Part shown: piece by piece, positions 15,823-27,183 of the stretch
Layout of the letters: the number at the start of each line of letters is the position of its first letter
Position numbering within the stretch: the first letter of the stretch is position 1
Assembly (NCBI RefSeq): GCF_000019725.1
Contig: NC_010505.1
Coordinates: 806,001 to 870,000, forward strand
Source: Methylobacterium radiotolerans JCM 2831
GTDB lineage: Bacteria > Pseudomonadota > Alphaproteobacteria > Rhizobiales > Beijerinckiaceae
Direction of reading: 5' to 3'
Length of the DNA: 64,000 nt
Made by a program: the position numbers and the translations under genes
Notes under the pieces: model-generated
The model's input: the letters and a program-made list of their open reading frames with translations, nothing else
The model's database searches: none
Told to the model about the DNA's origin: nothing

Positions 15823-16797
15823 TTGACCATCAAGCCTACCTTCACCGACGCGACGCCGGTCACGCTGGACGCGCCGCCGCTGAGCTTCCTCGACGACGTC
15901 CGCGCGGGCCTCTCGAAGCCCCAGAAGGCCCTGTCGCCGAAATACTTCTACGACGCGGCCGGCTCCGCGCTGTTCGAGGCGATCACGCAGCTGCCGGAAT
16001 ACTACCCGACCCGCACGGAGATCGGCATCCTCGAGGCCTGCGGCCCCGAGATCGCCGCGCTGCTGCCGGCCCACGCGGCGCTGGTGGAGTTCGGCAGCGG
16101 CTCGACCGTGAAGCTGCGCCGGCTCCTGCACCATCTCGACACGCTGGCCGCCTACGTGCCGGTGGACGTCTCGGGCGAGTTCCTGCGCGGGCAGGCGGAG
16201 GCCCTGCGGGGCGACTTCCCCGACCTGCGGGTCGAGCCGGTCGTCGCCGACTTCACCCGCGACTTCGACCTGCCGGAGAGCCTGAACGGCCTGCCGCGCG
16301 CCGGGTTCTTCCCGGGCTCGACCATCGGCAATTTCGACCCGCACGAGGCCGAGGCGCTTCTGCGCCGGTTCGGCCGGATCCTGGGGCCGGGCGCCCACAT
16401 GATCGTGGGCGTCGACCTCGTGAAGGACGCCGCGGTGCTGGAGACCGCCTACGACGACGCGCAGGGCGTCACGGCGGCCTTCAACCTCAACCTGCTGACC
16501 CGGATCAACCGGGAGCTCGCCGGCCGCTTCGAGCCCGGCGCCTTCAGCCACCGGGCGGTGTTCAACACCGACGCGTCGCGGATCGAGATGCATCTCGTGG
16601 CCCGCGACGCGCAGGCCGTGCGGGTCGGCGCCGACACCTTCCGCTTCGCGGCGGGCGAGACGATCCACACTGAGAGCAGCTACAAGTACACGCCGGCCAC
16701 GTTCCGGGCGCTCACCGAGCGCGCCGGCTGGACGTGGCTGACGGTCTGGACGGACCCGGAGCAGCTGTTCTCGGTCCACGCGCTCCGGCTGGACTGA
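15823..16797 (+). CDS. egtD: L-histidine N(alpha)-methyltransferase
   Basis: EgtD trimethylates histidine with S-adenosylmethionine to give hercynine, the substrate of EgtB. The 324-residue protein shows the family pattern: LSPKYFYDAAGSALFEAI, ITQLPEYYPTRTE, the SAM-binding LVEFGSGSTVKLRRLL, VPVDVSGEFL, FFPGSTIGNFDP, and the substrate-pocket segment IHTESSYKYTP near the C-terminus. Translation starts at TTG 15823 with GGAG 7 nt upstream. It follows egtB by 18 bp and the two are surely one operon. Confidence 0.96.
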   Translation: MTIKPTFTDATPVTLDAPPLSFLDDVRAGLSKPQKALSPKYFYDAAGSALFEAITQLPEYYPTRTEIGILEACGPEIAALLPAHAALVEFGSGSTVKLRRLLHHLDTLAAYVPVDVSGEFLRGQAEALRGDFPDLRVEPVVADFTRDFDLPESLNGLPRAGFFPGSTIGNFDPHEAEALLRRFGRILGPGAHMIVGVDLVKDAAVLETAYDDAQGVTAAFNLNLLTRINRELAGRFEPGAFSHRAVFNTDASRIEMHLVARDAQAVRVGADTFRFAAGETIHTESSYKYTPATFRALTERAGWTWLTVWTDPEQLFSVHALRLD

Positions 16798-16824
16798 GGG
16801 TCGGCCGGGCAGGGGACGCGACCC

Positions 16825-17889
16825 ATGCGTTTCAGCCCGCGCTGGTTCCTGCTGGTGGCGCCGGGTCTCGGCGCCCTGGCGGGACTGCTCTACGGGGCGA
16901 TCTTCGGGATCGCCCCGCTGACCGGCACGGCGATCCGCGGCGCGATCATCGGCACGCCGATCCTGCTCTACGAGCGCCGGCTGCTGGCGCCGGGCCTGCG
17001 CGACCGCGTCCGCGGCCTCGCGACGCCGCTGTTCCTGCTCGCGACGGTCGCGCTCTACATCGCGCTCATCGTCGTCGGGAACGCCGTGGCCAGCACGGTG
17101 CTGAATCAGCTGTTCCGGTTCATGTACAGCGAGCGGAACGCGATGCTGATGTCGCAGTCCGGCCTGCTCTACGCGCTCGGCATCTCGGCCCTGGTGGTGT
17201 TCGTGTTCCGGGTCCGCGACCTGATCGGCCCCGGCGTCTTCGCCAACCTGCTGATCGGGCGTTACCACCGGCCGATCAGCGAGGAGCGGATCTTCCTCTT
17301 CCTCGACGTGACGGGGTCGACGCGCTTCGCCGACCGGTACGGCGACCGGGCCGCGCAGGCCTATCTCGGGCAGGTCTTCAACGCCCTGGCCCTGCCGGTG
17401 GCGCGCGCCCGCGGCTCCATCGATGACTACGTCGGCGACCTAGCGCTGGTGACCTGGACGATGGAGCGGGGCCTGCGCGACGCCGCCTGCCTGCGCTGCG
17501 TCTTCGCGTTCCAGGAGCGGCTCGCCGCCGAGGCGGAGAACTGGCGCGGCCGCTTCGGACAGGTGCCGCAGTTCCGCGCGGCGCTGCATTGCGGGCCGGT
17601 GGTCACCGCCGAGATCGGGCTGGAGCGGCACAAGATCGCGTATTTCGGCGACGTCGTGAACACGACGGCCCGGCTGGAGGCGCTGTCGAAGACCCTGGGG
17701 GTCGACGTCCTCGTCTCGGCCGACCTTCTCGCCCGGATGGGGCCGCTGCCGGACGACCTCGTGGCGGAGGATCTCGGCAGCCACGCCCTGCGCGGCCGCG
17801 CCGAGCCCCTGGCCGTGGCGGCGGTCCGGCGCCGGGTCGCCGTCGCGGCGCCGGTGCGGCCGCTGCCGGGCCGCGCCGCGACCGCCTGA
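16825..17889 (+). CDS. Membrane class III nucleotide cyclase-like protein
   Basis: 354 residues. Four or so membrane helices fill residues 8-130, followed by a cytoplasmic class III cyclase domain. Metal-binding aspartates are present: Asp161 (LFLDVTGSTRF) and Asp205 (DYVGDLALVTW). The dimer-loop motif YFGDVVNTTARLE is also intact. The two positions that normally select adenine differ: the usual Lys three residues before the GD motif is Asp201, and the Asp before the second GD is Ala272. Purine specificity, or activity at all, is therefore uncertain. It starts 27 bp after egtD and might be co-transcribed, but a functional link is not obvious. Confidence 0.88.
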   Translation: MRFSPRWFLLVAPGLGALAGLLYGAIFGIAPLTGTAIRGAIIGTPILLYERRLLAPGLRDRVRGLATPLFLLATVALYIALIVVGNAVASTVLNQLFRFMYSERNAMLMSQSGLLYALGISALVVFVFRVRDLIGPGVFANLLIGRYHRPISEERIFLFLDVTGSTRFADRYGDRAAQAYLGQVFNALALPVARARGSIDDYVGDLALVTWTMERGLRDAACLRCVFAFQERLAAEAENWRGRFGQVPQFRAALHCGPVVTAEIGLERHKIAYFGDVVNTTARLEALSKTLGVDVLVSADLLARMGPLPDDLVAEDLGSHALRGRAEPLAVAAVRRRVAVAAPVRPLPGRAATA

Positions 17890-17911
17890 TCCGGCCGCGG
17901 CGGTCGGCCGC

Positions 17912-19210
17912 TCAGGCGCCCAGCGCCTTCAGCACCGCCCGCGCGGCGCGCTCGCCGTCGAGCGTCGCCCCGCCGACCGTCATGGCGCCGCCGCCGGCCA
18001 ACGCCTCGCCGGCGAAGAACAGGCGCCCGCCCACCGGCGCCCGCAGGCGGTCGCGGGCCTCCGCGTGGCCGGGGGCGGCGATCGAGTAGGAGCCCCGCGC
18101 GTGCGGGTCCGTCCACCAGCCGGCGAGACGGCCCGCCTCGACGGCGCTCCGGGCGCCGCCGCCGAGCACCGCGACGAGTCGCTCGGTGGCGAGCGCCACC
18201 GCCTCCGCCTCGCCGGCCCGGCACAGGTCCCGCGCCAAGTTGCCCCCGAGATTGGCCACCGCCAGGGACCGGCCGAAGGGCTGCATCTCGAAGTACATGG
18301 TCGGTCCGCCCGTCGCGGCCGAGACCGCGTCGCCGAGGGCGGCTCCGTCGAGGCGTGCCGGGTCGAGGCGCAGGCCGATCTTGGTGTAGGCGCCCATCGA
18401 CAGGCCGTCGAGCGCCGTCCGGGCGGGCTCCGGCAGGGCCGGCATGAACGCCACGGCCCCGGCCTTGAGCACGCCGACCGGCACCGTGACGATCGCGGCG
18501 ACGGCCGCGATCGTGCCCCGCGCCGACTCGACCCGGACCCCGCGGCCCGACCAGTCGATCGCCCGCACGGGGCAGCCGAGGCTGACCGGGAGGTCGGCGA
18601 AGTGCCGCGCCACGAGGTCGCCGTAGCCGTCGATCCACAGGTCGGAGCCGGACCAGAGCCGGTCGTAGTCGACGGCCGAGACCCGCTCGGGATCCTCGCC
18701 GAGGGAGAGCCGGCTCAGACCGGCCGCGGCCGTGGCGGCGTCCGGACCGCCGGCCCGGGCCGCCTCCGCCAGGGACGGGTCGCCGGCCTTCGGGGCGAGC
18801 AGCGCGTCGAGGCCGGAGAAGCCGGCGCGCCGCTGCGCCGCCTCGGCGGCGGTGGCGGGACGGCCGTCGATCACGAGCTTGCGCGCCCAGCCGTCCTCGC
18901 GGGCGACGGGCGCCTGCGCCGCCCGGGCGATCGGGGCCCAGGGGTTGCGCTCGGCCCAGTGGATGTACTCGGCGCCGGCGTCGAACCGGCACGCGGCGCC
19001 GAGCGCCCGGTCGGTGAAGGCGCGGCCGCCGATCCGCTCCCGCGCCTCGACGAGGATGAAACTCTGCCCGGCGGCCCGCAGGAGGGCGGCCGCGGCAAGC
19101 CCGCCGGCTCCGGCGCCGACGACGACCACGGGTCCGCCGCTGGCCCGGCCGCGGATGGCCGGCATCGCCAGGAGGGGAGCAGCGAGAAGCGATCGTCGAG
19201 TCGGTGTCAT
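17912..19210 (-). CDS. Tat-exported flavin monoamine oxidase-like protein
   Basis: A 432-residue FAD-dependent amine oxidase family protein. The N-terminus MTPTRRSLLAAPLLAMPAI is a twin-arginine signal, implying folding with FAD before export to the periplasm. FAD-binding motifs are VVVVGAGAGGLAAAALLRAA, ILVEARERIGGRAFTDR, the substrate-side FDAGAEYIHW, and the C-terminal LFFAGEALAGGGAMTVGGA. Members oxidise primary amines to aldehyde, ammonia and H2O2, and the substrate here cannot be read. It is convergent with the cyclase gene (22 bp apart). Confidence 0.88.
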   Translation of the reverse strand: MTPTRRSLLAAPLLAMPAIRGRASGGPVVVVGAGAGGLAAAALLRAAGQSFILVEARERIGGRAFTDRALGAACRFDAGAEYIHWAERNPWAPIARAAQAPVAREDGWARKLVIDGRPATAAEAAQRRAGFSGLDALLAPKAGDPSLAEAARAGGPDAATAAAGLSRLSLGEDPERVSAVDYDRLWSGSDLWIDGYGDLVARHFADLPVSLGCPVRAIDWSGRGVRVESARGTIAAVAAIVTVPVGVLKAGAVAFMPALPEPARTALDGLSMGAYTKIGLRLDPARLDGAALGDAVSAATGGPTMYFEMQPFGRSLAVANLGGNLARDLCRAGEAEAVALATERLVAVLGGGARSAVEAGRLAGWWTDPHARGSYSIAAPGHAEARDRLRAPVGGRLFFAGEALAGGGAMTVGGATLDGERAARAVLKALGA

Positions 19211-19271
19211 GAACGCGCCCGCGCGGATCCGTCCGGAGGCGTCGGCCTCCGCGCGCGGGCTGCGCGGCGCG

Positions 19272-19556
19272 CTACCCGCGCGCGCCCTGGCTGCCCGAGC
19301 GCTTCTCCATCATGGCCTTGACCTGCATCAGCTGGTCCCAGACCTGGCCCGGCGAGGTGCCGAAGAAGTCGAAGCCGGCGGCGATGCCCCAGTAGATGCC
19401 GAAGCAGATGAACGGCACAAGCACCCAGGCGAGCACCTCCTCGCCGCGGCGGCGCCGCTGGCGACGCCGGCGCCGCTCCTCGCGCCGGGTGAGCTTCTTG
19501 GGGGGCGCCGGCTGCGCGACGGGGGACAGAGGTCCCTCGTGCAGGTTGTCAGTCAT
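19272..19556 (-). CDS. Small membrane protein with very basic N-terminus
   Basis: 94 residues. A cytoplasmic N-terminal region contains an unusually dense basic run (about residues 20-38, mostly Arg with Lys and Gln). One membrane helix follows (VLAWVLVPFICFGIYWGIAA), then a short helix with a GTSPGQVWDQLMQVKAMMEK segment. No family was recognised. It lies between the amine oxidase and clpA on the same strand with about 60-90 bp gaps. The basic run could bind nucleic acid or acidic phospholipid, but this is speculation. Confidence 0.75.
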   Translation of the reverse strand: MTDNLHEGPLSPVAQPAPPKKLTRREERRRRRQRRRRGEEVLAWVLVPFICFGIYWGIAAGFDFFGTSPGQVWDQLMQVKAMMEKRSGSQGARG

Positions 19557-19648
19557 CGGGCGCCTCCTCGCCGCGGCGCATGCGCGTCGCGGCGGTCATA
19601 GACCGGCGGCCCCCGAGTCCGGAAGGCCGCCGGCCGGCACGCACAGCA

Positions 19649-22135
<2,487 letters not shown>

Positions 22136-22173
22136 AGCTGGCCTCTGTCCTTCGTGCCTACCGCGAGCGGCGC

Positions 22174-22575
22174 CTATTTCTTTTCCATAACGCACTGGAG
22201 AGGATGTTGGTGTTTGCGCGCGAAGTCCATGACCTGCGTCACCTTGGTCTCCGCCACCTCGTAGGTGAAGACCCCGCACTCGCCGACCCCGTTCTGATGC
22301 ACGTGCATCATGATGTGGTAGGCGTCCTCGTGGCTCTTGTTGAAGAACCGCTCGACCACCAGGACCACGAACTCCATCGGCGTATAGTCGTCGTTCAGAA
22401 GGAGTACCCGGTACAGGCTGGGCCGCTTTGTCCGCGGCTTGGTCCGCGTGATGATCGCGGTGTTGGACCGGTCGTCGCCCCCGGGGGCGCGCGAACCGGA
22501 TGCCGTGACCGCGATGCGCGCCGGCCGGTGGTCCCTCGTCGAAGTCGCGGTGCCCTGCATGGGGACCTGTGTCAT
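22174..22575 (-). CDS. clpS: ClpA adaptor protein ClpS
   Basis: The N-end rule adaptor that binds substrates with bulky N-terminal residues and delivers them to ClpA. 133 residues from ATG 22575. The conserved domain starts about residue 45: [60 protein letters not shown]. The N-terminal 40 residues are a longer, disordered extension than in E. coli ClpS (106 residues). Rhizobiales often carry two ClpS paralogues. This one, next to clpA, corresponds to the canonical ClpS1 type. Confidence 0.95.
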   Translation of the reverse strand: MTQVPMQGTATSTRDHRPARIAVTASGSRAPGGDDRSNTAIITRTKPRTKRPSLYRVLLLNDDYTPMEFVVLVVERFFNKSHEDAYHIMMHVHQNGVGECGVFTYEVAETKVTQVMDFARKHQHPLQCVMEKK

Positions 22576-22765
22576 GTGCGTCGAACCGATCCCTCGCTCG
22601 GAGCGGGCGCCGCCGGCCCTGACGGCCGATCCTGATCCTGGCCTGCCGGGAGCAGCGCTCAGCTCCGCGCCGATCAATCTACAGACGGTGAGCCGACTTC
22701 GCCAGACGCCTGTGCGCACTTGTCCGCCCCGCACGGCGCGTCTTCGGCGCATGACCGCCGACCCG

Positions 22766-23113
22766 CTAGCGTGTCGGGCCGGGACGGGCCGCGGGCGCCG
22801 GCGACCCCGCTCTCGGCCGCAGGAGTTCGCCGCTCAGGCCCAGCAGCGCGTCGCCGGCGGCGGCGGAGCGGGCCGCGGCGCGCTCTCCGGCCCGATGCAG
22901 GTACGCGGTCTGCACCGCCAGGATCTCGGTCGGGCTGCGGGCCGCCGCCAGCGCCCCCCAGGTGGCGCCGAGGTCGTCGAGAGCCTTCTTGAACGAGTCG
23001 AGATACTCGATGCCGAGGGACTGGGCCGCCCGGCTCGCGATCCCGAACCGCCGCAGCGGCGTGCCGAACCCGAGGACGGCCGGGCCCAGAGGAAGGGCAG
23101 GGGGTCTCTGCAT
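22766..23113 (-). CDS. Phasin-family protein
   Basis: 115 residues. The central amphipathic helices ([40 protein letters not shown]) match the Phasin_2 pattern of proteins that coat polyhydroxyalkanoate granules. The Pro/Arg-rich tail is disordered. ATG 23113 has GGAG 7 nt upstream. No polyhydroxyalkanoate synthase gene is nearby. The family assignment is from pattern recognition and the protein could be another small helical protein. Confidence 0.7.
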   Translation of the reverse strand: MQRPPALPLGPAVLGFGTPLRRFGIASRAAQSLGIEYLDSFKKALDDLGATWGALAAARSPTEILAVQTAYLHRAGERAAARSAAAGDALLGLSGELLRPRAGSPAPAARPGPTR

Positions 23114-23449
23114 CGCCGATCTCCGGACCGCAGCCGAGCCGGCTGGCCATGGGCGACCGGCCGTTTCGGACCGCCGCGAGAGTGTGCGGCACGACAGCCA
23201 GCGTCAAGCTCGGGCCGGTAAGCCCCCTGCCAGGAGCCGGCTGGCGACGGCCGCGCGGCGACAGCGGGTCGGGGACGACCGGTAAGCGATGGCAGGGACG
23301 ACACGATCCGGCATTCGCCGCGACCGCATTAACGGGCCTGTAACTGCACTTGCCTAACTCTCCACTGATGCAGCGGGGCCACGCGATCGGCGGGAGGCTC
23401 CGCAGGGGATACGACCGGCCGGACCGGTCTCGCGAGGCAATCAGGCGTG
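23114..23449. other. Divergent intergenic region
   Basis: About 335 bp between the phasin gene and the carboxypeptidase gene, which point away from each other, so it should hold both promoters. A/T content rises around 23320-23370, in front of the carboxypeptidase gene. No specific operator was recognised and no reading frame is convincing. Confidence 0.5.
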
Positions 23450-24919
23450 ATGCGTAGCGTAGTAGGCCGCTCTCGATCGATTCCAGCGCTCCCGGCCGCG
23501 ATCCTGGCGGCCGCGGTCCTGACGGCACTGGCCTCGCCGGCGGAGGCCCGGCGCGGCCGGCACCACCACCACGCCCGCGCGGCCGGCGGCTACAACCCGC
23601 CCTACGCCGCCATGGTCGTGGACGTGAAGAGCGGCAAGACGCTGCACGCGGTCAACGAGGACGCGCTGCGGCACCCGGCCTCCATCACCAAGGTGATGAC
23701 GCTCTACCTGCTGTTCGAGCAGATGGAGCGGGGCAAGTTCGCCCTCGATTCCGATCTGACCATCTCGGCCCACGCCGCCGCCCAGGCACCGTCGAAGCTC
23801 GGCCTGCGCCCCGGCCAGACCATCTCGGTCGAGGACGCCATCAAGGCGATCGTGACGAAGTCGGCGAACGACGTGGCCTGCGCGATCGGCGAGAACATCG
23901 CCGGCTCAGAGGAGCGCTTCGCCCAGATGATGACCGCGAAGGCCCACGCCCTCGGCATGAGCCGGACCCATTACGCCAACGCCTCGGGCCTGCCCGATCC
24001 GGAGCAGCTCACCACCGCCCGCGACCTGACCGTGCTGGCCCGGGCGATCCAGGACCGCTTCCCCCACTATTACCGCTACTTCCAGACCCGGTCCTTCGCG
24101 TTCCGCGGGCGCGTGATCGGCAACCACAACCACCTGCTGGGCAATGTCCAGGGCGTCGACGGGATCAAGACCGGATACACCCGCGATTCCGGCTTCAACC
24201 TGATGACCGCGGCGAAGTCCGAGGGTCGCCAGATCGTGGCGATCGTGCTGGGCGGCAAGTCCGGAGCGGGCCGCGACCGGATCATGGCCGACCTCGTCCG
24301 ATCCAGCCTGCCGCGCGCCTATGCCGGTGCCCGGATCTCGGCGCCGGTCACCGAGGTCGCGGAGCGCGCCCGCCCGGCGGTCGTCGCCGACGCGGTCTCG
24401 CGGACCCGCACGCAGGTCGCCTCCGCGGACGACGAGGACGTCGAGACCACCGGCACCACCGGCGAGCCCCTCGACCTGTCTCCCTCGAAGACGACGACGC
24501 CGGGCGGCACCTGGAAGCCGGGCCCGCAGGCGATCCCGAAGGCGGCCCAGGCCTATGCCGGCGGCGGCATCGCCCAGCCGCCCTTCCCGGGCGCGTCCAA
24601 GTCCACGGCCCGGGTGGCCTCCCTCGAGCGCGACGAGCCGCCGAAGGCGGTCTCCGGCGCCCGCGTCGTGCCGACCGCCTGGGTGATCCAGCTCGGCGCC
24701 ATGGACGACGAGGGCAAGGCCCGCTCGATGCTCTCGGAGGCGCGCGCCAAGGTCGGCGGCAGCCTGTCGAAGGCGGCGCCGTACACGGTCAAGGTCGAGC
24801 ACGGCGGCACCACGCTGTTCCGCGCCCGCTTCTCGGGCTTCGCCGAGCAGGATTCCGCCCAGGAGGCCTGCTCGGCCCTGAAGCGCAGCGGCTTCAGCTG
24901 CTTCGCCACCCGGAGCTGA
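23450..24919 (+). CDS. D-alanyl-D-alanine carboxypeptidase with SPOR domain
   Basis: A periplasmic penicillin-binding protein (peptidase S11) that trims terminal D-Ala from peptidoglycan stem peptides. 489 residues: an N-terminal signal helix (about 10-30), then the catalytic triad motifs SITK (HPASITKVMTLYLL), SAN (VTKSANDVACAIGEN) and KTG (VDGIKTGYTRDSGF). A Pro/Thr-rich linker follows (about 300-400), and a C-terminal SPOR domain (VIQLGAMDDEGKARSMLSEA ... FRARFSGFAEQDSAQEACSA) that binds denuded glycan at division sites. This S11-SPOR fusion is common in Rhizobiales. An in-frame GTG lies 3 nt before the ATG used. Confidence 0.93.
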   Translation: MRSVVGRSRSIPALPAAILAAAVLTALASPAEARRGRHHHHARAAGGYNPPYAAMVVDVKSGKTLHAVNEDALRHPASITKVMTLYLLFEQMERGKFALDSDLTISAHAAAQAPSKLGLRPGQTISVEDAIKAIVTKSANDVACAIGENIAGSEERFAQMMTAKAHALGMSRTHYANASGLPDPEQLTTARDLTVLARAIQDRFPHYYRYFQTRSFAFRGRVIGNHNHLLGNVQGVDGIKTGYTRDSGFNLMTAAKSEGRQIVAIVLGGKSGAGRDRIMADLVRSSLPRAYAGARISAPVTEVAERARPAVVADAVSRTRTQVASADDEDVETTGTTGEPLDLSPSKTTTPGGTWKPGPQAIPKAAQAYAGGGIAQPPFPGASKSTARVASLERDEPPKAVSGARVVPTAWVIQLGAMDDEGKARSMLSEARAKVGGSLSKAAPYTVKVEHGGTTLFRARFSGFAEQDSAQEACSALKRSGFSCFATRS

Positions 24920-24935
24920 GGCCCGCGAGACCCGA

Positions 24936-24953
24936 CGGCGCGCCCGCGCGCCG
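24936..24953. terminator. GC hairpin between convergent genes
   Basis: A perfect 7-bp stem CGGCGCG / CGCGCCG with a 4-nt loop, 16 nt after the carboxypeptidase stop and 72 nt from the convergent DnaJ-like gene. There is no T-tract in either direction, so terminator function is tentative. Confidence 0.35.
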
Positions 24954-25024
24954 GATACGGAACGGCCGCGACCGAGTTCGCCCGCGGCCGACGATCGGTA
25001 TCTCTCTGACAACGCGCGTGGAGT

Positions 25025-25786
25025 TCAGCGATGTCGGTTCAGAAGCCTGTCCCGGGCCGCGTTGACGCGCGCCGCTCCCTCGGCGCTGCCGCCCTGGTCG
25101 GGGTGGGCGCGCTTCATGAGAGACCTGTGGGCCGACCGGATCTGCTCAGCGGTCGCCCCGCGCTGAAGCCCCAGGATCTCGTACGCCTCCTCCTGCGTCA
25201 TCGTCCCTGGGTGCGGCGGGCGGCGCGGCCGCGGGTCGCGATCGCCCTCAGCGTCTACACGCCATCCGGGCGCCCGGCGGTCGAGATACGGCTCTAGCAG
25301 GGCGGCGCCCGCGGCGTCGCGGATCCGGCAGTGCCGCAGCAGCTCGACCACGGCCCCGGTGGGCATGCTGTCGAGCCACGCGCCGGCGCCCGGCCCCGCG
25401 ATGACGCGGCCGGTGCGCAGGCTGCCGTCCGGGCGCAGGAGGGCGTCGATCAGGACCGTGCGGAAGCGGCGGTCCTGCGGGTCGCGGGGGCGGTCGCCGG
25501 ATCGCGGCTGGATCAGGCGGCGGAGCCGCGCGGTCATGGCCGCCTGACCCTCGATCATCCAGACGCCGCTGAGCCCGAGCAGCGCCGCGAGGACGATGTT
25601 CCCGCGCAGGAGCAGGAACCCCGCGGCGAGCAGCGCGAAGGCGCCGAAGGTCGGCAGACGCGCCCGCCCGCGGGCGGCGTCGAGGCCCGCCCGGAGACCG
25701 CGGCGCAGCCGACGGCCGAGGCCGCCCGAGTTCTTCGAGAGCCACCACAGGGTCAGGCAGGCGAGCAGGCCGGCGAACAGCGCCAT
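25025..25786 (-). CDS. Membrane protein with C-terminal DnaJ domain
   Basis: 253 residues. A short N-terminal membrane helix (MALFAGLLACLTLWWLSK), a second hydrophobic region near 45-80 (FGAFALLAAGFLLL, IVLAALLGLSGVWMIEG), a cytoplasmic middle with a predicted helical bundle, and a J domain in the last 60 residues (MTQEEAYEILGLQRGATAEQ then MKRAHPDQGG with the HPD motif). This layout matches bacterial TIM14/DjlA-like co-chaperones that recruit DnaK to the inner membrane. Last gene of a leftward three-gene unit, 3 bp after the preceding small gene. Confidence 0.9.
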   Translation of the reverse strand: MALFAGLLACLTLWWLSKNSGGLGRRLRRGLRAGLDAARGRARLPTFGAFALLAAGFLLLRGNIVLAALLGLSGVWMIEGQAAMTARLRRLIQPRSGDRPRDPQDRRFRTVLIDALLRPDGSLRTGRVIAGPGAGAWLDSMPTGAVVELLRHCRIRDAAGAALLEPYLDRRAPGWRVDAEGDRDPRPRRPPHPGTMTQEEAYEILGLQRGATAEQIRSAHRSLMKRAHPDQGGSAEGAARVNAARDRLLNRHR

Positions 25787-25789
25787 CGC

Positions 25790-26056
25790 TCAGCGCCGCA
25801 CGCCGTAGATGGCCGACGCGCTCCCGCCGATCCGGATACTCGTGCCGTCGCCGAGATCGAAGTGCCCCGGCCGGGACGGCCTCGGCGGGCGGGTCGCGGT
25901 GTCGCAGCCGGGCTGCGGCGGCAGGCGCACGCCCTCGGGGAGGTTCTCCGGGCAGAGGCGCGCGCGGGTGGGGACCTCGCCGGCCTGCGCGGCGCCGGCG
26001 ACGAGGATCAGCAGCAGGGGCAGGGGCAGGGTCAGGCGGCGGTTCGGGTGCGTCAT
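25790..26056 (-). CDS. Small secreted protein of unknown function
   Basis: 88 residues with signal peptide (LTLPLPLLLILVAGAAQAGE). The mature part has two cysteines (ARLCPENLP and QPGCDTAT) and ends DLGDGTSIRIGGSASAIYGV, a short beta-rich segment. It resembles small periplasmic proteins often seen in Methylobacterium, but I cannot name a family. Its ATG overlaps the stop of the upstream protease gene by 4 nt (ATGA), so the two are translationally coupled. It could serve as a partner or regulator of the protease, by position only. Confidence 0.8.
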   Translation of the reverse strand: MTHPNRRLTLPLPLLLILVAGAAQAGEVPTRARLCPENLPEGVRLPPQPGCDTATRPPRPSRPGHFDLGDGTSIRIGGSASAIYGVRR

Positions 26057-27183
26057 CGCCGGTTCTCCGCGACCTCGGCGGTGGTGACGCGGACCTGCCG
26101 GATCCGGCCATCGCGCTCGACCTTGAGGGTCACGCCGGCGCCGAGGCCGGCCTCCTCGATGGCCGCCGTCAGGTCGGCGAGGCGGTGGACGGGGCGGTCA
26201 TTGGCCTCGACGATCACGTCGCCGATGTCGCCGGTCTGCGGATCGACGCCGCGCAGGCCGGCCTGCGCGGCCGGGGAGCCGGGCAGCACCCGCACGATCA
26301 CCACGCCGTCGATGCCGAGCCGCGCGGTGGCCGCCTCCTGGGCGGCGATGATGCCGATGCCGGGATTGCGCACCCGTCCGGCCTTGATCAGCTCCGGCAC
26401 GATCCGGTTCACCACGTCGACGGGGATCGCGAACCCGATCCCGGCGCTGGCGCCGGACGGCGACACGATGGCGGTGTTGACCCCGATCAGCCGGCCCGCT
26501 GAATCGAGGAGCGGGCCGCCGGAATTGCCGGGGTTGATCGCCGCGTCCGTCTGGATCACGCCGGACAATTCGCGGCCCTCGCTCGTCGGCATCCGCCGCC
26601 GCACGGCGCTGATGACGCCGGTCGTCAGCGTGTGGTCGAGGCCGAACGGGTTGCCGATGGCGAAGGCCGACTGCCCGACCTTGAGATCCGCCGAGGTGCC
26701 GATCGCCAGCGGCGGCGGCATGTTCCGCACCCGCCCGAGCTGCAGGACCGCGAGGTCGTAGGACGGCGCCATCCCGACGAGGGTGGCGGGCACGACCTCG
26801 CCGTCGCTCATCCGGACCGAGACCGAGCCGCCGCTCCGCGCGGCGTTCTGCACGACATGGGTGTTGGTGACGATGTGGCCGGCGCCGTCCCAGACGAAGC
26901 CGGTGCCGGTCTGGGTCCCGCCCTGCTCGCCGCCCTGGTCGTCGAGGTCGAGGAGGTCGCGGTTCTGGGCGGCGCTCTGCGCGAAAACGTGAACGACGGA
27001 CGGGCTCGCGCGCTCGAACAGCGCCACCGTCGAGGCCTCGGCCGGCGCCAGATCGCCGCGGGCCGTCACGGCCCGGGGGGTGTCGGCCGCGTAGAGCAGC
27101 GGCTGCAGGTAGGGCTGGGCGACGTAGAGCGCCAGCAGGACCACGACCGCGGCGAACAGGATGCGCACGGTACGATCCGGCAC
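26053..27183 (-). CDS. HtrA/DegP-type periplasmic serine protease
   Basis: An S1C-family serine protease of 376 residues, anchored by an N-terminal membrane helix (VRILFAAVVVLLALYVAQPY). Catalytic triad: His in HIVTNTHVVQN, Asp in PSYDLAVLQL, Ser in INPGNSGGPLLD. One C-terminal PDZ domain follows (GVVIVRVLPGSPAAQAGLRG ... IGDVIVEANDRPV). A single PDZ and an N-terminal anchor make it DegS-like in layout. The start is GTG 27183, with GGAG 8 nt upstream. First gene of the unit with the secreted 88-residue protein and the DnaJ-like protein, suggesting an envelope protein-quality module. Confidence 0.93.
   Translation of the reverse strand: MPDRTVRILFAAVVVLLALYVAQPYLQPLLYAADTPRAVTARGDLAPAEASTVALFERASPSVVHVFAQSAAQNRDLLDLDDQGGEQGGTQTGTGFVWDGAGHIVTNTHVVQNAARSGGSVSVRMSDGEVVPATLVGMAPSYDLAVLQLGRVRNMPPPLAIGTSADLKVGQSAFAIGNPFGLDHTLTTGVISAVRRRMPTSEGRELSGVIQTDAAINPGNSGGPLLDSAGRLIGVNTAIVSPSGASAGIGFAIPVDVVNRIVPELIKAGRVRNPGIGIIAAQEAATARLGIDGVVIVRVLPGSPAAQAGLRGVDPQTGDIGDVIVEANDRPVHRLADLTAAIEEAGLGAGVTLKVERDGRIRQVRVTTAEVAENRR

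Noticed and set aside
14509..17268. A leftward open frame of about 900 codons over egtB, egtD and the cyclase gene
   Set aside because: It is the antisense shadow of three well-defined genes, with Arg/Gly/Val/His-rich composition and no domain or ribosome site.
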